DNA from: Siphonodentalium dalli
Taxonomy: Eukaryota; Mollusca; Scaphopoda; Gadilida; Siphonodentaliidae
NCBI GenBank assembly: GCA_032622095.1
Contig: CP136062.1
Location: 14,289,710-14,353,709, forward strand
Direction of reading: 5' to 3'
Length of the DNA: 64,000 nt
Part shown: positions 10,341 to 23,955 of the stretch, piece by piece
How positions within the stretch are numbered: position 1 is the first letter of the stretch
How the letters are laid out: each line of letters opens with the position of its first letter
The notes under the pieces: model-generated
What the model was told of the DNA's origin: nothing
Database searches by the model: none
What the model saw: the letters and a program-made list of their open reading frames with translations, nothing else
Made by a program: the position numbers and the translations under genes

Positions 10341-11029
10341 AGGATTGTCCAGATTAGACAGAGCGTTAGTCGTTAATTATTCCGTATAAGTTCAAATGTT
10401 AAAGGTACTCAATCCGATTTAACGCTCCTAAATTACTATTTCTTTGGCTTCGGGGGTAAAAAATATTTTATTCGAGTAGAGGAACCCACCTATCAAAGCT
10501 CAGATATCGATTTTTGAAGTTTGTTATTTCAATTGTTTGTGGCTCAGAAACACGCCGTTATAACTGATGGTATCGGTCAAAATTTCGAATGAAAATGGAT
10601 AACAAGTGGTAATACGGCCATATTTCGTGAATACTGAAGTGATAACACGGCAATATTTCGTTGAACAAAATGTTGATAAATAAAACGGTTTGAGAAATTT
10701 GATACCACAGTTGACAGTGGTTAGCATTATTTTGTTGCAATTAATCGATTGTGATAACTAAATCGTATTTTGAAGAATTGTTGTTGTTGTTGTTGTATCT
10801 TGATGATATGGGGACCCTCTGATCGGACTGAATACCTTTAATGAAATTATTGATCAAATTGTTTGTAAAAGGCCATGTCGCATCACATATATCAAAATTC
10901 ACAGATTAACAGTATATATAAATGAGACACGAGAACCCACACAGGAGATAAAAAGAAGTAGATCATTGAGGCACACGTATTAACAAAATATATTCCCTGC
11001 CTTGTTTGTTCAAAGTTATAAAGTTCCTT
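10341..11029. other. Non-coding interval with minor repeats
   Basis: No gene recognised. It holds a partial 33-bp duplication (TACGGCCATATTTCGT at about 10612, CACGGCAATATTTCGT at about 10646) and a (TTG)6 run at 10778-10796. The short open frames lack domains. Confidence 0.4.
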
Positions 11030-11960
11030 GTCAGAATGCGAAAAGCGTCCGATACGATTTGGAGGGACGCATTGTGGCTAAAAATGATGAACTATGATAT
11101 TAATGGTAAAGTCCTAAATATTATAAAGGATATGTATGGCAAAATTTAAATTTGTGTCGGAGACAACAACTCAATGTCTGACGTTTTTTAAGTAAAATTT
11201 GCCTATTTCAAGGTGAGTTAATGTCACCTTTCTTATTTTCTTTCTATGTAAATGATTTACAATGTTTCTTGTATGATTGAACCCTCTGAAATTTCTAGAT
11301 GAATCACGTATGCAAAATGTTGGCTGCTTTATTAAATTGTTATGTCATTTATTTGCATGCATAGAGCTCTCCTCTTCTTTGCTGATTATGCAGAAGCTTG
11401 GAAACTTCAAGTCAATACAAAAAAAAGACCCAAATTAATGATTTTCAAGAAGAAATAGTCGAAAAATCTTCCCACACTTCCTCACGAATAGAGGCTGTAG
11501 CCTAGCAATAGTTAAAGGAATTCACTTATTTAGGGGTTAAATTGTTTTATAATGGTTGCTTCTGCCAGAACATAAAGAAAACAGTTAATTCTGCAACGAG
11601 AGCCATGTACGGACTGCTTAATAAGGTCCGAAAACTTGACCTACCCATTAATATAATGCTTGATTTATTCGATAAGATGATTTCACCTATTTGACTGTAT
11701 GGAAGCGAGATATGGTGCTTTGAACGTACTCAAAGTGTAGAGACACAGTTCTCTATATATAGTCACAGAAAAGCATGCAATTTCGAGTTGGGACCTTCAC
11801 CTAGAGTGCAGTACATTATTAAGGAACATATAATAACTAAGAAATATATTCCTCGAGTTATTTTTTCGACTTTGTAAGGTTCCCTGTCAAAACTACTAAA
11901 AGTTCCCAGGTTTTGTACTGGTGAAATATGATCTCTACGTGCGTTAGCCAGAGAAGATAT
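11030..11960 (+). pseudogene. Degenerate reverse transcriptase of a second LINE family
   Basis: Plus-strand remnants of a non-LTR reverse transcriptase are readable in shifting frames. From 11036 comes RKASDTIWRDALWLK (first catalytic Asp region, normally KAFD), then INGKVLNIIKDMYGK. After stops there is a LSPFLFSFYVNDLQ-like stretch (about 11225-11260). FADY, a damaged form of FADD, runs almost straight into WKLQVNTKK, so some 30 residues between them are deleted. From about 11520 comes FTYLGVKLFYNG, then ATRAMYGLLNKV and LYGSEIWCFE. The style resembles CR1/Jockey-like or RTE-like elements, unlike the L1-type copy at 3.7-8.1 kb. Several stops and frameshifts make it non-functional. Confidence 0.75.
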
Positions 11961-12374
11961 TCATGGCATGATCTAGGTTGATCCAAATGTCTGACACCGA
12001 TAGGCTGATAGGTAGAAAACCGCTTTCAACCATGACGTGATTCAGCAAGCTATACAATAACAAAAATCTACAATGAAATAATCAAACGCGATTTCACTGT
12101 AGCTTCTAAGGGTACGTTCACACACTGGCAAGTTTGCACGGCATTTTTTGCAGGCATTTTCTCATAGAAAACCCTTTGGTGTCAGAATATGAACGCCAAC
12201 ATGGATATAAAATGTATACTGACCAAAGCTAACGACACGAAGAGTAACATTTCGGTAGTTCCACATGTAACGGTGCTACTAAACATTGCCTTAAATTACC
12301 TGCATGATTTATTCTTCCGAGTTAATTGCATGCTATTTACAGGCAAATATTGATAGCGTCGCTGCTAGTTGAAC
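11961..12374. other. Non-coding interval before the satellite
   Basis: I see no gene, repeat or structural feature in this stretch. The 69-bp satellite begins abruptly at its right end, within TACATAGTTTTTACTTCTCG. Confidence 0.4.
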
Positions 12375-15300
12375 TACATAGTTTTTACTTCTCGTGTAGT
12401 TAGCTGTGGTATGATGCATGTTATATTCATATTACCGGTTATATACATAGTTTTCACTTCTCATGTAGTTAGCTGTGGTATGATGCATGTTATATTCATA
12501 TTTCCGTTTATATACATAGTTTTTACTTCTCATGTAGTTAGCTGTGGTATGATGCATGTTATATTCATATTTCCGGTTATATACATAGTTTTTACTTTTC
12601 ACGTAGTTAGCTGTGGTATATGATGCATGTTATATTCATATTTCCGGTTATATACATAGTTTTTACTTCTTGTGTGGTTAGTGCGGTATGATGCATGTTA
12701 TATTCATATTACCGGTTATATACATAGTTTTCACTTCTCATGTAGTTAGCTGTGGTATGATGCATGTTATATTCATATTTCCGTTTATATACATAGTTTT
12801 TACTTCTCATGTAGTTAGCTGTGGTATGATGCATGTTATATTCATATTTCCGGTTATATACATAGTTTTTACTTTTCACGTAGTTAGCTGTGGTATATGA
12901 TGCATGTTATATTCATATTTCAGGTTATATACATAGTCTTTACTTCTCATGTAGTTAGCTGTGGTTCTGATGCATTTTATATTCATATTTCCGTTTATAT
13001 ACATAGTTTTTACTTCTCATGTAGTTAGCTGTGGTATGATGCATTTTATATTCATATTTCCGGTTATATACATAGTTTTTACTTCTCGTGTAGTTAGCTG
13101 TGGTATGATGCATGATATATTCATAATTCCGTTTATATACATAGTTTTTACTTCTCATGTAGTTAGCTGAAGTATGATGCATGTTATATTCATATTTCCG
13201 GTTATATACATAGTTTTTACTTCTCATGTAGTTAGCTGAAGTATGATGCATGTTATATTCATATTTCCGTTTATATACATAGTTTTTACTTCTCATGTAG
13301 TTAGCTGTGGCTCTGATGCATTTTATATTCATATTTCCGGTTATATACATAGTTTTTACTTATCATGTAGTTAGCTGTGGTTCTGATGCATTTTATATTC
13401 ATATTTCCGGTTATATACATAGTTTTTACTTATCATGTAGTTAGCTGTGGTTCTGATGCATTTTATATTCATATTTCCGGTTATATACATAGTTTTTACT
13501 TATCGTGTAGTTAGCTGTGGTATGATGCATTTTATATTCATATTTCCGGTTATATACATAGTTTTTACTTCTCATGTAGTTAGCTGTGGTATGATGCATG
13601 TTATATTCATATTTCCGGTTATATACATAGTTTTTACTTCTCGTGTAGTTAGCTGTGGTATGATGCATGTTATATTCATATTTCCGGTTATATACATAGT
13701 TTTTACTTCTCATGTAGTTAGCTGTGGTTCTGATGCATTTTATATTCATATTTCCGTTTGTATACATAGTTTTTACTTCTCGTGTAGTTAGCTGTGGTTC
13801 TGATGCATTTTATATTCATATTTCCGGTTATATACATAGTTTTTACTTATCGTGTAGTTAGCTGTGGTATGATGCATGTTATATTCATAATTCCGTTTAT
13901 ATACATAGTTTTTACTTCTCATGTAGTTAGCTGTGGTATGATGCATGTTATATTCATATTTCCGTTTATATACATAGTTTTTACTTCTCATGTAGTTAGC
14001 TGTGGTTCTGATGCATTTTATATTCATATTTCCGTTTGTATACATAGTTTTTACTTCTCGTGTAGTTAGCTGTGGTTCTGATGCATTTTATATTCATATT
14101 TCCGGTTATATACATAGTTTTTACTTATCGTGTAGTTAGCTGTGGTATGATGCATGATATATTCATATTTCCGTTTATATACATAGTTTTTACTTCTCAT
14201 GTAGTTAGCTGTGGTTCTGATGCATTTTATATTCATATTTCCGTTTGTATACATAGTTTTTACTTCTCGTGTAGTTAGCTGTGGTTCTGATGCATTTCAT
14301 ATTCATATTTCCGGTTATATACATAGTTTTTACTTCTCATGTAGTTAGCTGAAGTATGATGCATGTTATATTCATATTTCCGTTTATATACATAGTTTTT
14401 ACTGCTCGTGTAGTTAGCTGTGGTATGATGCATGTTATATTCATATTTCCGGTTATATACATAGTTTTTACTTCTCATGTAGTTAGCTGAAGTATGATGC
14501 ATGTTATATTCATATTTCCGGTTATATACATAGTTTTTACTTCTCGTGTAGTTAGCTGTGGTATGATGCATGTTATATTCATATTTCCGTTTATATACAT
14601 AGTTTTTACTTCTCATGTAGTTAGCTGAAGTATGATGCATGTTATATTCATATTTCCGGTTATATACATAGTTTTTACTTATCATGTAGTTAGCTGTGGT
14701 TCTGATGCATTTTATATTCATATTTCCGGTTATATACATAGTTTTTACTTCTCATGTAGTTAGCTGTGGTTCTGATGCATTTCATATTCATATTTCCGGT
14801 TATATACATAGTTTTTACTTCTCGTGTAGTTGGCTGTGGTATGATGCATGTTATATTCATATTTCCGGTTATATACATAGTTTTTACTTCTCGTGTAGTT
14901 AGCTGTGGTATGATGCATGATATATTCATAATTCCGTTTATATACATAGTTTTTACTTCTCATGTAGTTAGCTGAAGTATGATGCATGTTATATTCATAT
15001 TTCCGGTTATATACATAGTTTTTACTTCTCATGTAGTTAGCTGAAGTATGATGCATGTTATCTTCATATTTCCGTTTATATACATAGTTTTTACTTCTCG
15101 TGTAGTTAGCTGTGGTATGATGCATTTTATATTCATATTTCCGTTTATATACATAGTTTTTACTTCTCATGTAGTTAGCTGTGGTATGATGCATGTTATA
15201 TTCATATTTCCGTTTATATACATAGTTTTTACTTCTCGTGTAGTTAGCTGTGGTTCTGATGCATTTTATATTCATATTTCCGGTTATATACATAGTTTTT

Positions 15301-18300
15301 ACTTCTCATGTAGTTAGCTGTGGTATGATGCATTTTATATTCATATTTCCGGTTATATACATAGTTTTTACTTCTCGTGTAGTTAGCTGTGGTATGATGC
15401 ATGATATATTCATAATTCCGTTTATATACATAGTTTTTACTTCTCATGTAGTTAGCTGAAGTATGATGCATGTTATATTCATATTTCCGGTTATATACAT
15501 AGTTTTTACTTCTCATGTAGTTAGCTGAAGTATGATGCATGTTATATTCATATTTCCGTTTATATACATAGTTTTTACTTCTCATGTAGTTAGCTGTGGC
15601 TCTGATGCATTTTATATTCATATTTCCGGTTATATACATAGTTTTTACTTATCATGTAGTTAGCTGTGGTTCTGATGCATTTTATATTCATATTTCCGGT
15701 TATATACATAGTTTTTACTTATCATGTAGTTAGCTGTGGTTCTGATGCATTTTATATTCATATTTCCGGTTATATACATAGTTTTTACTTATCGTGTAGT
15801 TAGCTGTGGTATGATGCATTTTATATTCATATTTCCGGTTATATACATAGTTTTTACTTCTCATGTAGTTAGCTGTGGTATGATGCATGTTATATTCATA
15901 TTTCCGGTTATATACATAGTTTTTACTTCTCGTGTAGTTAGCTGTGGTATGATGCATGTTATATTCATATTTCCGGTTATATACATAGTTTTTACTTCTC
16001 ATGTAGTTAGCTGTGGTTCTGATGCATTTTATATTCATATTTCCGTTTGTATACATAGTTTTTACTTCTCGTGTAGTTAGCTGTGGTTCTGATGCATTTT
16101 ATATTCATATTTCCGGTTATATACATAGTTTTTACTTATCGTGTAGTTAGCTGTGGTATGATGCATGTTATATTCATAATTCCGTTTATATACATAGTTT
16201 TTACTTCTCATGTAGTTAGCTGTGGTATGATGCATGTTATATTCATATTTCCGTTTATATACATAGTTTTTACTTCTCATGTAGTTAGCTGTGGTTCTGA
16301 TGCATTTTATATTCATATTTCCGTTTGTATACATAGTTTTTACTTCTCGTGTAGTTAGCTGTGGTTCTGATGCATTTTATATTCATATTTCCGGTTATAT
16401 ACATAGTTTTTACTTATCGTGTAGTTAGCTGTGGTATGATGCATGATATATTCATATTTCCGTTTATATACATAGTTTTTACTTCTCATGTAGTTAGCTG
16501 TGGTTCTGATGCATTTTATATTCATATTTCCGTTTGTATACATAGTTTTTACTTCTCGTGTAGTTAGCTGTGGTTCTGATGCATTTCATATTCATATTTC
16601 CGGTTATATACATAGTTTTTACTTCTCATGTAGTTAGCTGAAGTATGATGCATGTTATATTCATATTTCCGTTTATATACATAGTTTTTACTGCTCGTGT
16701 AGTTAGCTGTGGTATGATGCATGTTATATTCATATTTCCGGTTATATACATAGTTTTTACTTCTCATGTAGTTAGCTGAAGTATGATGCATGTTATATTC
16801 ATATTTCCGGTTATATACATAGTTTTTACTTCTCGTGTAGTTAGCTGTGGTATGATGCATGTTATATTCATATTTCCGTTTATATACATAGTTTTTACTT
16901 CTCATGTAGTTAGCTGTGGTATGATGCATGTTATATTCATATTTCCGGTTATATACATAGTTTTTACTTTTCACGTAGTTAGCTGTGGTATATGATGCAT
17001 GTTATATTCATATTTCCGGTTATATACATAGTTTTTACTTCTTGTGTGGTTAGTGCGGTATGATGCATGTTATATTCATATTACCGGTTATATACATAGT
17101 TTTCACTTCTCATGTAGTTAGCTGTGGTATGATGCATGTTATATTCATATTTCCGTTTATATACATAGTTTTTACTTCTCATGTAGTTAGCTGTGGTATG
17201 ATGCATGTTATATTCATATTTCCGGTTATATACATAGTTTTTACTTTTCACGTAGTTAGCTGTGGTATATGATGCATGTTATATTCATATTTCAGGTTAT
17301 ATACATAGTCTTTACTTCTCATGTAGTTAGCTGTGGTTCTGATGCATTTTATATTCATATTTCCGTTTATATACATAGTTTTTACTTCTCATGTAGTTAG
17401 CTGTGGTATGATGCATTTTATATTCATATTTCCGGTTATATACATAGTTTTTACTTCTCGTGTAGTTAGCTGTGGTATGATGCATGATATATTCATAATT
17501 CCGTTTATATACATAGTTTTTACTTCTCATGTAGTTAGCTGAAGTATGATGCATGTTATATTCATATTTCCGGTTATATACATAGTTTTTACTTCTCATG
17601 TAGTTAGCTGAAGTATGATGCATGTTATATTCATATTTCCGTTTATATACATAGTTTTTACTTCTCATGTAGTTAGCTGTGGCTCTGATGCATTTTATAT
17701 TCATATTTCCGGTTATATACATAGTTTTTACTTATCATGTAGTTAGCTGTGGTTCTGATGCATTTTATATTCATATTTCCGGTTATATACATAGTTTTTA
17801 CTTATCATGTAGTTAGCTGTGGTTCTGATGCATTTTATATTCATATTTCCGGTTATATACATAGTTTTTACTTATCGTGTAGTTAGCTGTGGTATGATGC
17901 ATTTTATATTCATATTTCCGGTTATATACATAGTTTTTACTTCTCATGTAGTTAGCTGTGGTATGATGCATGTTATATTCATATTTCCGGTTATATACAT
18001 AGTTTTTACTTCTCGTGTAGTTAGCTGTGGTATGATGCATGTTATATTCATATTTCCGGTTATATACATAGTTTTTACTTCTCATGTAGTTAGCTGTGGT
18101 TCTGATGCATTTTATATTCATATTTCCGTTTGTATACATAGTTTTTACTTCTCGTGTAGTTAGCTGTGGTTCTGATGCATTTTATATTCATATTTCCGGT
18201 TATATACATAGTTTTTACTTATCGTGTAGTTAGCTGTGGTATGATGCATGTTATATTCATAATTCCGTTTATATACATAGTTTTTACTTCTCATGTAGTT

Positions 18301-21300
18301 AGCTGTGGTATGATGCATGTTATATTCATATTTCCGTTTATATACATAGTTTTTACTTCTCATGTAGTTAGCTGTGGTTCTGATGCATTTTATATTCATA
18401 TTTCCGTTTGTATACATAGTTTTTACTTCTCGTGTAGTTAGCTGTGGTTCTGATGCATTTTATATTCATATTTCCGGTTATATACATAGTTTTTACTTAT
18501 CGTGTAGTTAGCTGTGGTATGATGCATGATATATTCATATTTCCGTTTATATACATAGTTTTTACTTCTCATGTAGTTAGCTGTGGTTCTGATGCATTTT
18601 ATATTCATATTTCCGTTTGTATACATAGTTTTTACTTCTCGTGTAGTTAGCTGTGGTTCTGATGCATTTCATATTCATATTTCCGTTTATATACATAGTT
18701 TTTACTTCTCATGTAGTTAGCTGAAGTATGATGCATGTTATATTCATATTTCCGTTTATATACATAGTTTTTACTGCTCGTGTAGTTAGCTGTGGTATGA
18801 TGCATGTTATATTCATATTTCCGGTTATATACATAGTTTTTACTTCTCATGTAGTTAGCTGAAGTATGATGCATGTTATATTCATATTTCCGGTTATATA
18901 CATAGTTTTTACTTCTCGTGTAGTTAGCTGTGGTATGATGCATGTTATATTCATATTTCCGTTTATATACATAGTTTTTACTTCTCATGTAGTTAGCTGA
19001 AGTATGATGCATGTTATATTCATATTTCCGGTTATATACATAGTTTTTACTTATCATGTAGTTAGCTGTGGTTCTGATGCATTTTATATTCATATTTCCG
19101 GTTATATACATAGTTTTTACTTCTCATGTAGTTAGCTGTGGTTCTGATGCATTTCATATTCATATTTCCGGTTATATACATAGTTTTTACTTCTCGTGTA
19201 GTTGGCTGTGGTATGATGCATGTTATATTCATATTTCCGGTTATATACATAGTTTTTACTTCTCGTGTAGTTAGCTGTGGTATGATGCATGATATATTCA
19301 TAATTCCGTTTATATACATAGTTTTTACTTCTCATGTAGTTAGCTGAAGTATGATGCATGTTATATTCATATTTCCGGTTATATACATAGTTTTTACTTC
19401 TCATGTAGTTAGCTGAAGTATGATGCATGTTATCTTCATATTTCCGTTTATATACATAGTTTTTACTTCTCGTGTAGTTAGCTGTGGTATGATGCATTTT
19501 ATATTCATATTTCCGTTTATATACATAGTTTTTACTTCTCATGTAGTTAGCTGTGGTATGATGCATGTTATATTCATATTTCCGTTTATATACATAGTTT
19601 TTACTTCTCGTGTAGTTAGCTGTGGTTCTGATGCATTTTATATTCATATTTCCGGTTATATACATAGTTTTTACTTCTCATGTAGTTAGCTGTGGTATGA
19701 TGCATTTTATATTCATATTTCCGGTTATATACATAGTTTTTACTTCTCGTGTAGTTAGCTGTGGTATGATGCATGATATATTCATAATTCCGTTTATATA
19801 CATAGTTTTTACTTCTCATGTAGTTAGCTGAAGTATGATGCATGTTATATTCATATTTCCGGTTATATACATAGTTTTTACTTCTCATGTAGTTAGCTGA
19901 AGTATGATGCATGTTATATTCATATTTCCGTTTATATACATAGTTTTTACTTCTCATGTAGTTAGCTGTGGCTCTGATGCATTTTATATTCATATTTCCG
20001 GTTATATACATAGTTTTTACTTATCATGTAGTTAGCTGTGGTTCTGATGCATTTTATATTCATATTTCCGGTTATATACATAGTTTTTACTTATCATGTA
20101 GTTAGCTGTGGTTCTGATGCATTTTATATTCATATTTCCGGTTATATACATAGTTTTTACTTATCGTGTAGTTAGCTGTGGTATGATGCATTTTATATTC
20201 ATATTTCCGGTTATATACATAGTTTTTACTTCTCATGTAGTTAGCTGTGGTATGATGCATGTTATATTCATATTTCCGGTTATATACATAGTTTTTACTT
20301 CTCGTGTAGTTAGCTGTGGTATGATGCATGTTATATTCATATTTCCGGTTATATACATAGTTTTTACTTCTCATGTAGTTAGCTGTGGTTCTGATGCATT
20401 TTATATTCATATTTCCGTTTGTATACATAGTTTTTACTTCTCGTGTAGTTAGCTGTGGTTCTGATGCATTTTATATTCATATTTCCGGTTATATACATAG
20501 TTTTTACTTATCGTGTAGTTAGCTGTGGTATGATGCATGTTATATTCATAATTCCGTTTATATACATAGTTTTTACTTCTCATGTAGTTAGCTGTGGTAT
20601 GATGCATGTTATATTCATATTTCCGTTTATATACATAGTTTTTACTTCTCATGTAGTTAGCTGTGGTTCTGATGCATTTTATATTCATATTTCCGTTTGT
20701 ATACATAGTTTTTACTTCTCGTGTAGTTAGCTGTGGTTCTGATGCATTTTATATTCATATTTCCGGTTATATACATAGTTTTTACTTATCGTGTAGTTAG
20801 CTGTGGTATGATGCATGATATATTCATATTTCCGTTTATATACATAGTTTTTACTTCTCATGTAGTTAGCTGTGGTTCTGATGCATTTTATATTCATATT
20901 TCCGTTTGTATACATAGTTTTTACTTCTCGTGTAGTTAGCTGTGGTTCTGATGCATTTCATATTCATATTTCCGGTTATATACATAGTTTTTACTTCTCA
21001 TGTAGTTAGCTGAAGTATGATGCATGTTATATTCATATTTCCGTTTATATACATAGTTTTTACTGCTCGTGTAGTTAGCTGTGGTATGATGCATGTTATA
21101 TTCATATTTCCGGTTATATACATAGTTTTTACTTCTCATGTAGTTAGCTGAAGTATGATGCATGTTATATTCATATTTCCGGTTATATACATAGTTTTTA
21201 CTTCTCGTGTAGTTAGCTGTGGTATGATGCATGTTATATTCATATTTCCGTTTATATACATAGTTTTTACTTCTCATGTAGTTAGCTGAAGTATGATGCA

Positions 21301-22400
21301 TGTTATATTCATATTTCCGGTTATATACATAGTTTTTACTTCTCATGTAGTTAGCTGTGGTATGATGCATGTTATATTCATATTTCCGGTTATATACATA
21401 GTTTTTACTTATCATGTAGTTAGCTGTGGTTCTGATGCATTTTATATTCATATTTCCGGTTATATACATAGTTTTTACTTCTCATGTAGTTAGCTGTGGT
21501 TCTGATGCATTTCATATTCATATTTCCGGTTATATACATAGTTTTTACTTCTCGTGTAGTTGGCTGTGGTATGATGCATGTTATATTCATATTTCCGGTT
21601 ATATACATAGTTTTTACTTCTCGTGTAGTTAGCTGTGGTATGATGCATGATATATTCATAATTCCGTTTATATACATAGTTTTTACTTCTCATGTAGTTA
21701 GCTGAAGTATGATGCATGTTATATTCATATTTCCGGTTATATACATAGTTTTTACTTCTCATGTAGTTAGCTGAAGTATGATGCATGTTATCTTCATATT
21801 TCCGTTTATATACATAGTTTTTACTTCTCGTGTAGTTAGCTGTGGTATGATGCATTTTATATTCATATTTCCGTTTATATACATAGTTTTTACTTCTCAT
21901 GTAGTTAGCTGTGGTATGATGCATGTTATATTCATATTTCCGTTTATATACATAGTTTTTACTTCTCGTGTAGTTAGCTGTGGTATGATGCATTTTATAT
22001 TCATATTTCCGGTTATATACATAGTTTTTACTTCTCATGTAGTTAGCTGAAGTATGATGCATGTTATATTCATATTTCCGGTTATATACATAGTTTTTAC
22101 TTCTCATGTAGTTAGCTGTGGTTCTGATGCATTTTATCTTCATATTTCCGTTTATATACATAGTTTTTACTTCTCGTGTAGTTAGCTGTGGTATGATGCA
22201 TGTTATATTCATGTTTCCGGTTATATACATAGTTTTTACTTCTCGTGTAGTTAGCTGTGGTATGATGCATGTTATATTCATGTTTCCGGTTATATACATA
22301 GTTTTTACTTCTCGTGTAGTTAGCTGTGGTATGATGCATTTTATATTCATATTTCCGGTTATATACATAGTTTTTACTTCTCATGTAGTTAGCTGAAGTA
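12375..22400. repeat. 69/70-bp satellite array with higher-order blocks
   Basis: About 144 monomers. The consensus contains GTAGTTAGCTGTGGTATGAT, then GCATGTTATATTCATATTTC, then CGGTTATATACATAGTTTTT, then ACTTCTCAT. Main variants are TGTGGTTCTGATGCATTTT (70 bp), TGAAGTATG, GATATATTCATAATTCC, and CCGTT in place of CCGGTT. Variant order repeats in blocks, boundaries approximate: C 12375-12954, A 12955-14620, B 14621-15243, A 15244-16909, C 16910-17326, A 17327-18992, B 18993-19615, A 19616-21281, B-like 21282-22400. A-to-A spacing is 2,289, 2,083 and 2,289 bp; C-A-B-A repeats every 4,372 bp. 69 being a multiple of three leaves long open frames on both strands that are by-products. Confidence 0.95.
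12411..12965. repeat. Local four-monomer (277-bp) duplication inside block C
   Basis: The stretch starting at 12411, marked by the unusual ATATTACCGG and GTTTTCACTTCTC variants and ending with TTTTCACGTAG, is repeated at 12688. The second copy of block C (from 17060) contains it once. Confidence 0.75.
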
Positions 22401-22696
22401 TGTTTTATGGTTTATGGCAATTATGCCAAAGGGGATGTCAGGAATGATAACTTATTGGCAAGGTCCGCAAGCACCACACCGACACACCGAGCAGGCAGAT
22501 AAAAACCCGCGTGATGCATCGACTGGTAACCGGAAGGCGTGAACCCACGGCTATCTAAAAGTCAACAAAAACAGTTAGGATAGTAGAACGGTTGATTATT
22601 CATCGGTTATGTGAAGTTTTAATTGTGCGATAATAGTATAAGGCATATACATGTATATATTGAGTATACAGAGAAGTTACACACCCATAGTTACAC

Positions 22697-22866
22697 AAAT
22701 ATAGATAAAGGTCATCGTAGCATGCATTGGATGAGTATATATACCTGTAGTTCCCGATAAATATAGTTAAAGGTCATCGTAGTGTGCATTGGATGAGAAT
22801 ATATACATGTAGCTCCCGATAAATATAGTTAAAGGTCATCGTAGTATATTAGATATGGATATTGTT
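22697..22866. repeat. 62-bp internal repeats of the macrosatellite unit
   Basis: GTCATCGTAG starts at 22711, 22773 and 22835, exactly 62 bp apart, with GCATTGGATGAG and CCCGATAAATATAGTTAA between. More diverged relatives (GGTTATCGT, about 23084 and 23132) follow. The pattern recurs in every copy of the unit. Confidence 0.85.
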
Positions 22867-23445
22867 TGCAAATTCCCAAATATATGTTTATGACGTATAT
22901 TACCACATTTCCATCCATAGTTATGATGCATAGTAACCCTCCCCATTTATGTATGATGTATACGACGCACATCTTACAGTTATAATGTATATCACTCCTT
23001 TCCCATTTCATAGTTAAGTTCTATGCCAACATGTTAACGTGTATGTCAGATATGATAATTTGGGCAAACTATATATAGTTGAAGGTTATCGTCTCTTATT
23101 GGACGAGCAGTTACTCATAATATCGTTAAGGGTTATCGTTGCCCATAGGATGAAAATTGTTAGTAAATTCATAAATATATGGATAGAGTTAAATGGTTTC
23201 CATAGATGCATACATACAGCAACAGTTTATCGCTGTCAGATATTATATATTTTGATTTTATAAACCTTATTATAAATGGCACACCTTTTCTGGTGGTATG
23301 TTTATGTATATGTTTATTGTTATGCAGTGTTTGACTATCAGTATATCCTGATGGTTTTGGAGGAAAAATAATTAACCAATTTTGGAAAATGTTTACTAAG
23401 ACCATGTCCAAAAGATAGCATTTAAAAAGTTGGGATCGAAAAAAC

Positions 23446-23485
23446 TATACCAGCAAAGAGTTCTCAAGAGCATAACTCTGGTATA
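23446..23485. repeat. Small inverted repeat in the unit
   Basis: TATACCAG plus GAGTT on the left pairs with AACTCTGGTATA on the right (12 pairs, a 4-nt bulge). The pairing is present in all 13 copies. Confidence 0.55.
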
Positions 23486-23637
23486 ACAGACATCAAATAC
23501 AGCCTGTTTGTGTGATAGGTTTCGGCCCTTAATGCTCGACCTAATTGGTCACCAGAGAGGGGCCGTATAGAACAAATTACCATTCTATACCTCCAGCTGG
23601 AAAAATGTGGCCAAATTTCCCTCTCCATCAAAATACA

Positions 23638-23645
23638 TGACGTCA
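23638..23645. promoter_or_regulatory. TGACGTCA palindrome (CRE-type)
   Basis: Perfect match to the palindromic binding site of CREB/ATF-class factors. A second one lies at 24087-24094 in the same unit, so the array repeats the pair in every copy. The match is exact; function is inference. Confidence 0.35.
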
Positions 23646-23955
23646 AACTAGATAAAAAATCCGCGCGAACGAGAGTCTCTCATACCGGTAAACACGAGTC
23701 CGTTAATTGTTTAGATTTTACACGATATATTAACACGATATTCGTGTGATGAACGAGGCGCGTTCACGTGGTTGTAGGGAAATCATACATGGGGGGAGTT
23801 GTGTTTATATTTTATAACAAATCAATTTCATGCGATAATGTACGCTATAACTGAAAAGCTATGTTACCTTTTTATAAGAATATAGGTCAGAGTCCTCATA
23901 TGTGGTCCCTCGCGTAATATATGATTGTCCGTGCGGCATATATGCCTGATTTTAG

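Noticed and set aside
12375-22400. Dozens of open frames of 60-290 codons on both strands, one set hydrophobic (IFIFPVIYIVF), the other tyrosine-rich (YNRKYEYNMHH)
   Set aside because: They follow mechanically from a 69-bp monomer (a multiple of three) that happens to lack stops. 70-bp monomers break the frames, both strands are open at once, and no start or promoter context exists.
12375-22400. CRISPR array
   Set aside because: Monomers are contiguous with no unique spacers, and the context is eukaryotic.
22401-22560. tRNA-derived SINE or tRNA-like head of the unit (GGCGTGAACCCACGGC)
   Set aside because: The B-box match is poor, no A box or cloverleaf could be placed on either strand, and there is no tail.
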